Shown here: one piece after another, positions 29,358-39,015 of the stretch | Position numbering within the stretch: position 1 is the first letter of the stretch | Layout: every line of letters starts with the position of its first letter | Source: Arcanobacterium buesumense | GTDB lineage: Bacteria; Actinomycetota; Actinomycetes; Actinomycetales; Actinomycetaceae | Reading direction: 5' to 3' | Assembly: GCF_012563545.1 (NCBI RefSeq) | Contig: NZ_CP050804.1 | Span: 1,426,001 to 1,490,000 of the forward strand | Length of the DNA stretch: 64,000 nt | Made by a program: the position numbers and the translations under genes | The notes under the pieces: model-generated | Databases searched by the model: none | Told to the model about the DNA's origin: nothing | What the model saw: the letters and a program-made list of their open reading frames with translations, nothing else

Positions 29358-30530
29358 TCACTTTCCAGCGAGCTGAGCAGCTTTTGCTGCAGCTCCGTCC
29401 ATTGTGTCTTCGAGCGTGACAAGCCGATGGTGTGCTTCGGATAGAATCTGACGTCCTTCCGCTACTTTATTCCCATCGAGGCGAACTACGATTGGCTTAT
29501 TGGCGTTTTCCCCGAGTGTTTCGAGTGCACTGACGATACCTTTAGCAACTTCGTCACAAGCAGTAATTCCGCCAAAAACGTTGACGAAAACAGACCGAAC
29601 ATCGGGATCGTTGAGGACGACGTCGAGTCCGTGTGCCATAACTTCTGCATTGGCTCCGCCACCGATATCGAGGAAGTTTGCTGGCCCAACTCCGTATTTT
29701 TCACCGGCGTAAGCCACCACATCAAGAGTGGACATTACTAGACCAGCACCGTTGCCGATAATACCAACCTGTCCATCGTCAAGTTTGACGTAGTTTAATC
29801 CGAAGGCCTTTGCTTTAGCTTCGAGTGGGTTTTCGGTACGTTTATCAATATAAGAGGCATGTTCTGGATGACGAATACGCGCATTGTCATCAAGCGAAAC
29901 CTTACCGTCAAGAGCAATGATTTCGCCGGCTGGCGTCTTCACTAGTGGGTTCACTTCTACGAGGGTGGCGTCCTCAGAAGTGTAGGTGTCCCAGAGTTTG
30001 AGCAGGACAGGGATCAGGGCCTTGTGTTCTTCTGTGGCAAATCCTGCAGCAGAAACAATTTCCCGGGCTTTTTCTTCCGTCATCCCAATATTGGGATCAA
30101 CTGGTACTTTGGCAAGTGCTTCTGGTCGCTCTACCGCAAGCTGTTCGATGTCCATTCCGCCTTCCTTTGAGCACATGGCAAGATATTGGCGTTGGGAGCG
30201 GTCGAGTAAAATCGAAAAGTAGTATTCTTCAGCAATATCCGAACCGGCGGCGATAAGAACTTGGTAGACGGTGTGCCCTTTAATGTCCATCCCTAAAATA
30301 TCAGCAGCTTTTTCTCGTGCTTCTTGTGGGGTGCGGGCAAGTTTGACACCACCTGCTTTACCGCGTCCACCGGTTTTAACTTGAGCTTTGACGACGACGA
30401 GGTCTGTTTGCGCTAACAGCTGTTCGGCGGCCTGTGCCGCCTGGTCAGGCGTTGTTACCACGATTCCAGGCAATACTGGTACGTCATGTTTAGCAAAGAG
30501 TTCGCGTGCTTGATATTCATATAGGTCCAC
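29358..30530 (-). CDS. sucC: Succinyl-CoA synthetase beta subunit
   Basis: The 390-residue ATP-grasp subunit begins [18 protein letters not shown], with the nucleotide-binding [18 protein letters not shown] segment and the C-terminal [18 protein letters not shown] block. Start is GTG (30528-30530), preceded by AAGGAT. It forms a two-gene operon with sucD. Confidence 0.97.
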   Translation of the reverse strand: MDLYEYQARELFAKHDVPVLPGIVVTTPDQAAQAAEQLLAQTDLVVVKAQVKTGGRGKAGGVKLARTPQEAREKAADILGMDIKGHTVYQVLIAAGSDIAEEYYFSILLDRSQRQYLAMCSKEGGMDIEQLAVERPEALAKVPVDPNIGMTEEKAREIVSAAGFATEEHKALIPVLLKLWDTYTSEDATLVEVNPLVKTPAGEIIALDGKVSLDDNARIRHPEHASYIDKRTENPLEAKAKAFGLNYVKLDDGQVGIIGNGAGLVMSTLDVVAYAGEKYGVGPANFLDIGGGANAEVMAHGLDVVLNDPDVRSVFVNVFGGITACDEVAKGIVSALETLGENANKPIVVRLDGNKVAEGRQILSEAHHRLVTLEDTMDGAAAKAAQLAGK

Positions 30531-30635
30531 GGAGTATCCTTCCGTTGTGGTCGTGTTCTTACGCCGTTGTCTCTACATCGAGACTCATTATCAGCCTACC
30601 GGTTTTCGGGGCATTGTGAAAACCTTGAGCGACTT

Positions 30636-32675
30636 TTATTCCCCATCCTCAGATCGGGATTTCTTGGATGCTGGCGGTTCAGTTCCCCATCCTTTTCCTG
30701 GATCAACGCCTTGTTGAGTAGAGAATTTTGTTGCTCCGGCAGTGATCGATTCTTTAATCAGTTTGCCGTATGCGTTCGCTCCTTCAATCGAGGTGTGGGT
30801 AGCATCAACTTGTAATAAATCTGGTTCCTTGGAGGCCAGGGTGTACCAGTCAATAAGCTCAACATTCGGATATTCGTCAGCAATTTTTTCTAAAATCTCA
30901 TTTGCTGCTGGAACGAAGGTGGACGGCGAATAGATATTGACGAGGAAAATCATACGTTTTTCGCCAAGTTGTTCGATCGCATCACGAATCAGATCTGGTT
31001 GGGAAATTCCTCCGTTAGTCCCGAAGTCTAGAACCGCAACACGTCCGATATCACCATCTTTTTCCAGCTGCGAAATCATCTGGCTCGCCCCTGCCCATTG
31101 CTTTGACGGTTCACCGAATGCTTCCACCCCTGGCATCGCATGACGCAAACCCGTTCGCGATGCAGATACCATTGAATCACCAATAACCGTAACTTCATAG
31201 GTATCTGGAATAGTCGTATCAAGATCTTTGGATAAGACCGTGGGACGATTTGGCCGTGGGCCACCATCACTACTATTATCTGACTCGTTTTTGGCTTCAT
31301 CACCCGCCGTAACCGGTTGACCATCATGGCCGTTTTCAATCAGAATCTGGGTAGTCGTTTTACTCGGGGCAAAAAATACTGCGGCTATTGTTACCCCGGT
31401 GAGACCGATGGCAATCACGCTCATTACCGTAATTATTTTATTGGTTTTTGCCGCATGAATAAAGGCACTCATTGCGCGCCGATATCCAATTCTGCGAATA
31501 GGATTTTCGACCAGACGATACGATAACTCGACGATAAGCATGGCTAATGCAATCGCTACCGCCGAGCGAAGTGCGTGAGCTGCACTGTGAACTGCCACCG
31601 GATATGCGGCACCGACTAGAACCAACACTGGCCAATGCCACAAATATAGAGCATAAGAACGCGTTCCAACCCAGCGAAGAACGCCAATTTCACCAACTTG
31701 CGCCAGGATCGATCGTGGATATAGCATCTGCGCGATCACGCATGTGGTAGCAAGAGAAGCAGCAAACATTCCGCCCATATATGCCCACGGCCCGGTATCT
31801 GGCATGATGAAAATAAAGACCACGAGGGTAATTAAGCCGCCCCAACCATAGAGACCATGATATGTCCGCCAATGTTTGGTAGAAAATATTTGCTTTTGCC
31901 GATCGGCCCATAAGAAAGCCAATGTGATACCCGCACTAAGCCCAAAAATATGAGTATCAGTACCGTAATACAACCGAGTGAGGTTATCTCCGTTGTACAA
32001 AATCATCATCAGTAATGCTGAAACGCTCATCATTGTTACTGATAAAACAACTCGAGCACGCAATGTGCTTATCAAAGCTAAAACAACAAGCATGATGATC
32101 GGCCACAGCAGATAAAACTGTTCTTCGATTGCTAGCGACCAAAAGTTTTTAAAGAGCAGCGGCGCGGTAGTATCGAAGTAGCTAGAGCCGTGAGCTATTT
32201 CTAGCCAATTCGTTGAAAAAGTCAATGCGCCGACGATTTGCCGTCCGATGCCAACAAGTAAATCAGAATTAATTGCCCAAGCACTTGGCACCACCACAAT
32301 AATCAAAACGAGGAGTGCCGGAATGAGACGGCGTGCTCGCCGCACCCAAAACTGCCGCAAATTTAGATAATTGTTTTCGCGATCTTCGCGGAGTAACAAC
32401 GTCGTAATTAAAAATCCGGAAAGGACGAAAAAGACGTCAACTCCTAAAAATCCGCCGCGCACAACTCCCGGAAATACGTGATAAAGAATCACTGATATAA
32501 CAGCGAATGCCCGAATTCCATCAAGCCCCGGAATATATCCGCCTTGATCGTTAAACGCCTGCTGGGTACGCGAGCTAGGGCGCACTGGCCGCGTCTTATG
32601 CGGGCGTTTCTTCGACGGCGATTTTTGCGAACCGAATCGCCGCGGGGTACGCAAAGAGTAGGAGGATTCCGTCAT
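30636..32675 (-). CDS. OafA/YrhL-type acyltransferase with C-terminal SGNH domain
   Basis: This 679-residue membrane enzyme probably O-acetylates a cell-surface glycan or peptidoglycan. The Acyltransferase_3 domain (residues about 45-400) begins YIPGLDGIRAFAVISVILYH, with the catalytic-site RxxR-like RRARRLIPAL and a dozen hydrophobic segments. A linker rich in Asn, Ser and Asp then leads to an extracytoplasmic SGNH-like domain with VTVIGDSMV and a late DATHTS carrying the Asp/His pair. This is the OatA-like arrangement. It starts four bases after the pcrA stop, so the genes are cotranscribed, though no functional link is obvious. Its acceptor is unknown. Confidence 0.88.
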   Translation of the reverse strand: MTESSYSLRTPRRFGSQKSPSKKRPHKTRPVRPSSRTQQAFNDQGGYIPGLDGIRAFAVISVILYHVFPGVVRGGFLGVDVFFVLSGFLITTLLLREDRENNYLNLRQFWVRRARRLIPALLVLIIVVVPSAWAINSDLLVGIGRQIVGALTFSTNWLEIAHGSSYFDTTAPLLFKNFWSLAIEEQFYLLWPIIMLVVLALISTLRARVVLSVTMMSVSALLMMILYNGDNLTRLYYGTDTHIFGLSAGITLAFLWADRQKQIFSTKHWRTYHGLYGWGGLITLVVFIFIMPDTGPWAYMGGMFAASLATTCVIAQMLYPRSILAQVGEIGVLRWVGTRSYALYLWHWPVLVLVGAAYPVAVHSAAHALRSAVAIALAMLIVELSYRLVENPIRRIGYRRAMSAFIHAAKTNKIITVMSVIAIGLTGVTIAAVFFAPSKTTTQILIENGHDGQPVTAGDEAKNESDNSSDGGPRPNRPTVLSKDLDTTIPDTYEVTVIGDSMVSASRTGLRHAMPGVEAFGEPSKQWAGASQMISQLEKDGDIGRVAVLDFGTNGGISQPDLIRDAIEQLGEKRMIFLVNIYSPSTFVPAANEILEKIADEYPNVELIDWYTLASKEPDLLQVDATHTSIEGANAYGKLIKESITAGATKFSTQQGVDPGKGWGTEPPASKKSRSEDGE

Positions 32676-32679
32676 AGCT

Positions 32680-35178
32680 TTAAATCTTTTCTAATGGCGC
32701 GAAGCGAAGCATCAACCGTTTAACTGCACCGCTTTCAAATCGAACTTTAGCTACCGTAGATTTACCACTTCCTTCGAAGGACAACACCTTTCCGATACCA
32801 AATTTTGCATGGCGTACAGTATCACCAGTATTAATTCCGCCAGTGACAACATCATCTGCTTGAGTATCACTGACTGGTTCCGGATCAGCTTCGAGAATTT
32901 TGCCAGGCTTAAACTTTCCGTTTCCACTGCCAATTACTGGAGCAAAATCGTCATCGTTAATGGCATTATGTCGTTTTGATCCCCAGCTATCGCGAGCGCT
33001 CCCCCATGATGAGCCACGAACCGTATCCATTGCTGAGTGTGCACGGCGCCATTCAATAACCTCATTTGGGATCTCGTCTAAGAATCGCGACGGTGGAAGC
33101 TCTTGCGGCGCACCCCATTGTGAGCGGGTTGCGGCGCGGGTAATGTAGAGCCGTTCGCGCGCACGTGTGAGGGCAACGTACGCGAGGCGTCGTTCTTCAG
33201 CTAGTTCAGTTGCAGAAGCCAAAGTACGAATATGCGGGAAAGTGCCGTCTTCAAATCCGGTAGCGAAAACAACCGGGAACTCTAGTCCTTTGGCGGTGTG
33301 AATAGTCATGAGGACGACTTCGCCTTCATTGTTTTCGTCTCCGTCTGGGATTTGGTCTGAATCAGCCACAAGTGAGATTTGGTCAAGGAAGTCTGCCAGT
33401 GTTCCTTCTTCATTACGCACCCGGAAATCAGATGCTACCGCATGGAGTTCGGCAAGATTTTCTACCCGTACCTCATCTTGTGGATCCTTAGATTGTTGGA
33501 GAGTGTCCAGATATCCGGAGGCATCCATTAACGCATCCAAAATGTCTGCTGGAGCTATACCGCTATCAGCTTGAGCCCGCGCGGTTTCCAGCATGGTAAC
33601 AAATGAGCTCATGGCGTTACGAGCCCGCGCCTGTAATCCGGCTACTGCACTACGGCCAGCTTCAACAGCTTGTTCTGGATACGCCACATCGGCAAGCGCC
33701 TGACCGAAAGAAATACGGTATTGTTCAGCGTGCATGGCAACGGCTGATTCTGCTTTTGCCCCTAGTCCGCGTTTTGGTTCATTCAAGATTCGACGGATAG
33801 AGACCGTATCATCCGGATTAGCTACCGCATGCAAATACGCTAATGCATCCTTGATTTCTTTACGTTCATAGAAGCGAGTACCGCCAACAACCTTGTACGG
33901 GACGCCGGAACGTACAAACATTTCCTCAATAGCACGCGATTGGGCATTCGCCCGGTAGAACACCGCAATATCGCCATACTTATATCCGTGCTTGGTACGC
34001 ACATTATCTATTTCTTCGACGACGAAGGCAGACTCATCAGATTCCGCATCCGCAACATAACCCACAAGTTTAGGACCGTCACCTGCCGCGGTCCACAACT
34101 TCTTTGGCCGCCGACCTTTATTATTGGCAATAAGTGAATTAGCAGCCGTCAAAATATTTTGGGTGGAGCGATAATTTTGCTCCAAAACAACCGTGGTAGC
34201 GTTTGGGAAATCTTGCTCAAAATCTTCAATATTGCGGATAGTAGCCCCACGGAAAGCATAGATTGACTGATCTGCATCACCAACAACGGTTAATTCCCCA
34301 TGTGGCTGATCAGTTTCTTCACCAACAAGTTCGCGCACCAGCTGATATTGTGCCGTATTCGTATCTTGATACTCGTCTACCAGCACATGCCGGAAACGAC
34401 GACGATAATGCTCCGCAATAGCCGGGTTATCACGCAGTAAACCCACCGTCAACATAATCAGATCATCAAAATCCACCGCGTTTGCCGCACGCAATCGCCG
34501 CTGGTATCCAGCATACGCATCAGCAATCATCTGATCGTCACGATCTACAGCCTGTTCCTTTGCCTGCCCAACTGTGACCATCGCATTTTTCAGATCAGAG
34601 ATCTTCCGACTCAAGGTTTTTGGCGGAAACGCTTTAATATCAATATTTTCCTCTTGGGCAACAATCTTCATCAGCCGCGCCGAATCCGCCGCATCATAAA
34701 TCGTGAATGACGATCGCATCCCCAACGCCTGATGTTCCGTACGCAAAATCCGCACACAAGCCGAATGGAAAGTGGAAATCCACATGCGTTGCGCGGTAGA
34801 GCCAAGCAAAGACTCCAGCCGTTCCCGCATCTCCTTAGCAGCCTTATTCGTAAAAGTAATCGCCAAAATCTCTTGCGGGCGCACCTGGCCAGTGGCAATC
34901 ATATAAGCAATACGTGTAGTGAGCACGCGAGTTTTACCAGAACCAGCCCCCGCAACTACCAGCAGATGCCCGCCGGTATGCACAACTGCCTGCTGCTGTT
35001 GTGGATTGAGCCCGGCTAACAGTTCTTTCACCCGCGCATCATCACGCCCGCGAGCGCCGTCGTCACGCGCACGGGACAATCCAGGCGCAACTGAACTCAT
35101 CGCAGGTGACTCCTGAGCCATAGCGATCTTCGACTTTAACCGATCCATTGCTGAAACAAACGCATCATTAGTACTCAT
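32680..35178 (-). CDS. pcrA: ATP-dependent DNA helicase PcrA/UvrD
   Basis: The 832-residue superfamily 1 3'-5' helicase is used in repair and replication restart. Motifs in order: LNPQQQQAV (Q motif), AGAGSGKTRVLTTR (Walker A), TFHSACVRILR, VDEYQDTN (Walker B), GDADQSIYAFRGA, EQNYRST, VVLMTIHTAKGLEF and VALTRARERLY. The C-terminal ~60 residues contain the Tudor-like VRHAKFGIGKVLSFEG segment that binds RNA polymerase in PcrA proteins. The N-terminal ~50 residues are a charged extension. ATG has a weak ribosome site. Confidence 0.96.
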   Translation of the reverse strand: MSTNDAFVSAMDRLKSKIAMAQESPAMSSVAPGLSRARDDGARGRDDARVKELLAGLNPQQQQAVVHTGGHLLVVAGAGSGKTRVLTTRIAYMIATGQVRPQEILAITFTNKAAKEMRERLESLLGSTAQRMWISTFHSACVRILRTEHQALGMRSSFTIYDAADSARLMKIVAQEENIDIKAFPPKTLSRKISDLKNAMVTVGQAKEQAVDRDDQMIADAYAGYQRRLRAANAVDFDDLIMLTVGLLRDNPAIAEHYRRRFRHVLVDEYQDTNTAQYQLVRELVGEETDQPHGELTVVGDADQSIYAFRGATIRNIEDFEQDFPNATTVVLEQNYRSTQNILTAANSLIANNKGRRPKKLWTAAGDGPKLVGYVADAESDESAFVVEEIDNVRTKHGYKYGDIAVFYRANAQSRAIEEMFVRSGVPYKVVGGTRFYERKEIKDALAYLHAVANPDDTVSIRRILNEPKRGLGAKAESAVAMHAEQYRISFGQALADVAYPEQAVEAGRSAVAGLQARARNAMSSFVTMLETARAQADSGIAPADILDALMDASGYLDTLQQSKDPQDEVRVENLAELHAVASDFRVRNEEGTLADFLDQISLVADSDQIPDGDENNEGEVVLMTIHTAKGLEFPVVFATGFEDGTFPHIRTLASATELAEERRLAYVALTRARERLYITRAATRSQWGAPQELPPSRFLDEIPNEVIEWRRAHSAMDTVRGSSWGSARDSWGSKRHNAINDDDFAPVIGSGNGKFKPGKILEADPEPVSDTQADDVVTGGINTGDTVRHAKFGIGKVLSFEGSGKSTVAKVRFESGAVKRLMLRFAPLEKI

Positions 35179-35269
35179 AACACTTCAAGCCTAAAGGACA
35201 CCTCCCACACATTTTGGTAAACACACGGGACTACCACGGATCTGTGGGCAAAATCGGCTCATTTTCCCA

Positions 35270-35307
35270 TTGACTTACCCCCAAGGGCCACCTTTTACAC
35301 TGACTTT
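35270..35307 (+). promoter_or_regulatory. MerR-type promoter with 20-base spacer and probable leaderless start
   Basis: TTGACT (35270-35275) and TACACT (35296-35301) are separated by 20 bases, longer than the usual 17 but typical of promoters activated by MerR proteins. The -10 ends six bases before the ATG at 35308, so transcription would begin at or next to the start codon. No ribosome site is present. A MerR gene lies in the same operon. Confidence 0.6.
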
Positions 35308-36561
35308 ATGACACAACAACCTGTCCCACAAGGAACTCAAAAAGCTTGGTATGCCGTCGCTTACCTTGCCTCAAACGCACTATCTGTCCTCGGCAACTCC
35401 CTGATCACAGTAGTTTTGCCCGTGCTCATCATCATGCGACTTGGCTCACCAACCTGGGCTGGCATCGTCGCCGTAGCCACCACCAGCGCACAAGTATGTG
35501 CCGGATTATTAGGCGGAGCACTAGCCGACCGAGTCAACCGTAGAAACCTCTGCCTCGCCGCCGATCTCCTATCCACACTCTCTGTCTTCAGCCTTTTCAT
35601 TATCGACTGGATCGGACTAACCAGTGCACTGTGGTTTATCACCCTCGGAATTATCGGAGCATTCGCCGACGTCCCCGGGCAAACTGCCCGGCAAGCCCTC
35701 GGCCCGCAGGTGGCCACGTCGTCGTCGATAAAATATGAAACTATCACCGGATACTTCCAAACGCTGCAAGGAGGCGCGCTCATCATCGGCCCGGCACTCG
35801 CCGGAGTATTCCTCATAATGCCCGATCCGTCCTGGGCGCTCCTAGCCACCGGAATCTGTTCCCTCCTCGCCGCTTTCACTACTGCGCTTATCCCCTACGA
35901 TATCGGCGAATACGAAAGCACAACACAAACACATGACCTCATCACCCAAATAACAACCGCCGTCACCCTAATCCGCAAAACTCCGCTCTTGCGTTTCGCC
36001 ATCACATTTGCGATTGGAATCAACGTCCTCTACACAGTCACCCAAAGCTTTGTTCTGCCCACACATTTCACGCTGCTTAATCAGCGACACTACATCGCCT
36101 GGATTTTCACAGCCTTGGGAGGCGGAATGATGATCGGCGGAATCGTCTACGGGCTGTTATCCACAAAACTAGCTCGCTCCACCCTATTTCTCAGTAGCAC
36201 CTTCCTCGGTTTTATCGGAGCGCTTATGGTATTGAGTTTATGGGACTTGTCCGCGGTGATCAACGGTGCCTTTTTCCTCGGTATTGCCTTTGCCATCATC
36301 AACGCCAGTGTCACAATCGCCATTATGGAATCACTACCCGAAGGAAAGCGCGGATCAGTCATGGGAATTATCCTCACTCTTATCCTTGCGGTTTACCCGC
36401 TCGGGTTCGGACTTGCCACATTGTTCTACACGTATAGCGGACTAGGCACAGTTAGACTAGTGCTCGCAGGCGGATTCGCCGTCGCTACCGCGTGGGCGCT
36501 TCTATCTCAACAAAGCCATGCACTCAATACTGCACCACACACTTCCCAGCCAACATCCTAG
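35308..36561 (+). CDS. MFS transporter, MerR-linked
   Basis: The 417-residue 12-segment permease resembles drug-efflux MFS proteins: loop GGALADRVNRRNLCL between segments 2 and 3, then GQTARQALGPQVA. The C-terminus is short and polar. It is followed after 20 bases by a MerR-family regulator gene, and the promoter has the extended spacing that MerR proteins recognise. An inducible multidrug exporter is the simplest reading; the substrate cannot be deduced. Confidence 0.85.
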   Translation: MTQQPVPQGTQKAWYAVAYLASNALSVLGNSLITVVLPVLIIMRLGSPTWAGIVAVATTSAQVCAGLLGGALADRVNRRNLCLAADLLSTLSVFSLFIIDWIGLTSALWFITLGIIGAFADVPGQTARQALGPQVATSSSIKYETITGYFQTLQGGALIIGPALAGVFLIMPDPSWALLATGICSLLAAFTTALIPYDIGEYESTTQTHDLITQITTAVTLIRKTPLLRFAITFAIGINVLYTVTQSFVLPTHFTLLNQRHYIAWIFTALGGGMMIGGIVYGLLSTKLARSTLFLSSTFLGFIGALMVLSLWDLSAVINGAFFLGIAFAIINASVTIAIMESLPEGKRGSVMGIILTLILAVYPLGFGLATLFYTYSGLGTVRLVLAGGFAVATAWALLSQQSHALNTAPHTSQPTS

Positions 36562-36581
36562 ACCACCCTAAGTAGCTCAAG

Positions 36582-37328
36582 ATGATCCTCTACTCCCAGC
36601 AACTGACTAAATTAACCGGCGCATCCCGCAAAGCCTTGCGACTCTATGAAGATCGTGGACTGCTAACCGCAATCGGCCGCGACACCAACGGCTGGCGAAT
36701 CTATACCGCAGAACACCTCCTGCGAGTAGCAACCATCAAATTCCTGCAAGAATCTGGACTGACCTTGGATGACATTGCTGCTGTCTTAGCCGATAGCCAA
36801 ACATCGCAACCATGGGACCTCGCCGAACAACGCCTCAAGGCGCGTATTGCCGAGGCCCAAGAAAAATTGGCCGTCTTACAACAGCTGAAAAACATGCGTA
36901 CCCATGACGCAGATCTGCCACTCTATTCACCCGATATCCGCGACCTTCTCAATATCCTCATCAAGCGTGGCTACCCAGCAGAAATGGCCTACCGCAGTGG
37001 TCAAATCTTACAATTCTTGGAAATAACACTAGCTGCAGAACAATGGCAGGCAATCCTCCGTTTAGGAAGGAAAGAAGTCACCAATATTGACGACGACATA
37101 ATCACGTTAGCCCGAGAATTTGTTGATTTAGCACATGTGCCCGCCGATTCGCCGCGGATAGATGAGTGGCGCGATAAGGCACTTTCTTATGAACAAACAC
37201 ATCCAGATACCGTACACACCGGTTTTAAGTCCCTGGGAATAGAACAAAAGATAAGCACTGTTCTTGATAGCTTATGGGCTGATGGGCTATCCCCGGCACA
37301 ACTTCGTGCGAGCGCAATATTTGACTAA
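36582..37328 (+). CDS. MerR-family transcriptional regulator
   Basis: The 248-residue regulator has an N-terminal MerR helix-turn-helix (residues 1-70, SRKALRLYEDRGLL and GWRIYTAEHLLRVATIKFLQ) and a helical linker to about residue 105. A C-terminal domain of about 140 residues could be a TipAS-like or other drug-sensing domain, but this is not clear from sequence alone. It lies immediately downstream of the MFS gene and probably controls it. Confidence 0.88.
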   Translation: MILYSQQLTKLTGASRKALRLYEDRGLLTAIGRDTNGWRIYTAEHLLRVATIKFLQESGLTLDDIAAVLADSQTSQPWDLAEQRLKARIAEAQEKLAVLQQLKNMRTHDADLPLYSPDIRDLLNILIKRGYPAEMAYRSGQILQFLEITLAAEQWQAILRLGRKEVTNIDDDIITLAREFVDLAHVPADSPRIDEWRDKALSYEQTHPDTVHTGFKSLGIEQKISTVLDSLWADGLSPAQLRASAIFD

Positions 37329-37384
37329 ATCCTATGGAAAATGCTTTACCCACTGGATGAAGCTGGATGAATAAGACAGTGACT

Positions 37385-37460
37385 GTGCATACGATTTGCA
37401 TATTCGTGCATTTAGCCGAAGAAACACAGGTTTTTGAGCAAAAATGCAAACCGTATGCAC
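37385..37460. repeat. Long inverted repeat between convergent genes
   Basis: Two 17-base arms (37385-37401 and 37444-37460) are complementary with one mismatch and separated by 42 bases. They lie between the MerR gene and the convergent MFS gene. The spacer is too long for a classical terminator. It could be a bidirectional transcription stop or the relic of a small mobile repeat. Confidence 0.6.
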
Positions 37461-37481
37461 GCTGGTTAAGCAAACGAGCTT

Positions 37482-38843
37482 TTATAGCGCATCCAACGAT
37501 GTCCCGTTCGTTTCCTTTGCGAACATATAGATAAGACCAGCTGCAAACAGCAAGGCAGCAAACAATATAAAAGCCGGTACAACGGCGTTTAAGGTCACTT
37601 CTTGTTTGACCACACTCCCACCGATCAAAAGCCCCATCGCTAGCGGGCCGAAGATTTTTGCCGAGGCGCCTAACCCATAGCCCAAGCCCAGGCCGGTGGC
37701 CCGCACATGGTTCGGGAACTGTTCGGCACCAAAAGCGTTGAGGATGCCGAACGCACCGTCGCCGAACGCCATCGCTATTACCACCCCGGCGAAGAACATC
37801 ACCCAGGAACCGCCGGCACCTAATGATGCCGAGAATGCCATTAGGAATGAGCCGCCAGCCCCGAATACACCGCACATCAGTATCGTCGGGCGCCGCCCGA
37901 TTTTATCGGCAAGCCAAGCTACCCCTAGCCGACCCAGCAAGTCCGCAAGGGAAACGAACATGAACAGCGTGGCGACCGTCGTCGTCGATAACAAATAGCC
38001 TTCGTGAAGTAACGTCTGGCCCCAGGACTGAATCGTGGCCGAACCAAGGACGAAACTGAACGTGCCGGCAGCAACGATGAGGAGCGAACGCCAGTGGTAG
38101 CGAAAAACCGTGCGATAGGAGGATGATTGGGTTTCGTGCGACGACGGTAGTGCACCGACCTCCTCAACGGGAAGTTCGAGCGCCCAAGCTAAGGATTGTC
38201 GCGCCTGGTCCGGCCGGCCGTGAACCAGGAGGAACCGCGGAGATTCGGGAACCGTGTGTAGCCAGAAAAGTAAGAGGATGGGCAGCGCACCCAAGGCAAT
38301 CAGCCCACGCCAGTTGTCACCAAACCCCCACTGCGCAAGCGCACCTAAAAATAGGCCGAGCGGAATAAAAACCGAGGCCAGCCCGGAGAGGAACCCGCGA
38401 TGTTTGGCCGGGACGAACTCTTGGACATACGGAATCGAGACAATGTTAAGCCCACCCACACCAATTCCCACCAGTATTCGCAACATCGCGAGCATGACCC
38501 AGCCACGCTCGGGAGTGAAAACTGAGGCTAGAGTGAAAACGGAGAACATGAGGACGCACCAGAAGAAGGCGCGTTTGCGACCGATGTTATCTGCCAGCCT
38601 GCCCCAGATAATCGCACCCAACACAGTGCCGAGCCCCGAGCAGGCGAGGATGATTCCTGCTTGCATGCCGGACAGTTGCCAAGGGCCGGTCAGGAGAGAA
38701 ACAACGAAGCCAATGAGGAACATGTCGAAGAACTCTGCGATATTTCCGGCAATCACCAGGCCGATGAGCGACTTTTGGTGGCGGGTAAGCGGGCGCGAAT
38801 CGATTTGCTGGAGGGCGGTTTGGAGAGATTGTGAGGGCGTCAT
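37482..38843 (-). CDS. MFS transporter, sugar/organic-acid porter type
   Basis: The 453-residue 12-segment permease has IAEFFDMFLIGFV at segment 1, GRLADNIGRKRAFFWC in the loop 2-3, and a repeat of that signature, ADKIGRRPTILMCG, in loop 8-9. RFLLVHGRPDQARQSLAW follows segment 6. This places it with the SP/AAHS porters for sugars or aromatic and organic acids. Base composition is richer in GC than most neighbours. It is divergent from katA. Confidence 0.85.
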   Translation of the reverse strand: MTPSQSLQTALQQIDSRPLTRHQKSLIGLVIAGNIAEFFDMFLIGFVVSLLTGPWQLSGMQAGIILACSGLGTVLGAIIWGRLADNIGRKRAFFWCVLMFSVFTLASVFTPERGWVMLAMLRILVGIGVGGLNIVSIPYVQEFVPAKHRGFLSGLASVFIPLGLFLGALAQWGFGDNWRGLIALGALPILLLFWLHTVPESPRFLLVHGRPDQARQSLAWALELPVEEVGALPSSHETQSSSYRTVFRYHWRSLLIVAAGTFSFVLGSATIQSWGQTLLHEGYLLSTTTVATLFMFVSLADLLGRLGVAWLADKIGRRPTILMCGVFGAGGSFLMAFSASLGAGGSWVMFFAGVVIAMAFGDGAFGILNAFGAEQFPNHVRATGLGLGYGLGASAKIFGPLAMGLLIGGSVVKQEVTLNAVVPAFILFAALLFAAGLIYMFAKETNGTSLDAL

Positions 38844-38915
38844 GGCTATAGGGTATCAAGGCAGAGATTCGGTTATGGAGTCAGTGGCTATCAACTCACC
38901 GTTGACGGATTCACG

Positions 38916-38936
38916 GCTGACAAACTCGTTGTCAGC
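38916..38936. promoter_or_regulatory. Palindrome upstream of katA
   Basis: GCTGACAA and TTGTCAGC form a perfect 8-base inverted repeat with a five-base spacer, in the 172-base gap between katA and the divergent MFS gene. It is a candidate operator for an unknown regulator. Confidence 0.45.
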
Positions 38937-39015
38937 GAAATCTAAGACAATATCTCCGAAAGCCTACTAGACTAAATAATGCAGGTTTCAACTATTTTAA
39001 TCGGAGGTAATCGTT

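Noticed and set aside
37225-37875. Open frame of 216 codons on the minus strand across the MerR/MFS junction
   Set aside because: It is antisense to the end of the MerR gene and overlaps the MFS gene in another frame, has no ribosome site and an unlikely composition.
38254-38970. 238-codon plus-strand frame opposite the MFS gene
   Set aside because: Antisense shadow caused by GC-rich codon bias; very high Pro/Arg/Ser/Lys content and no domain.
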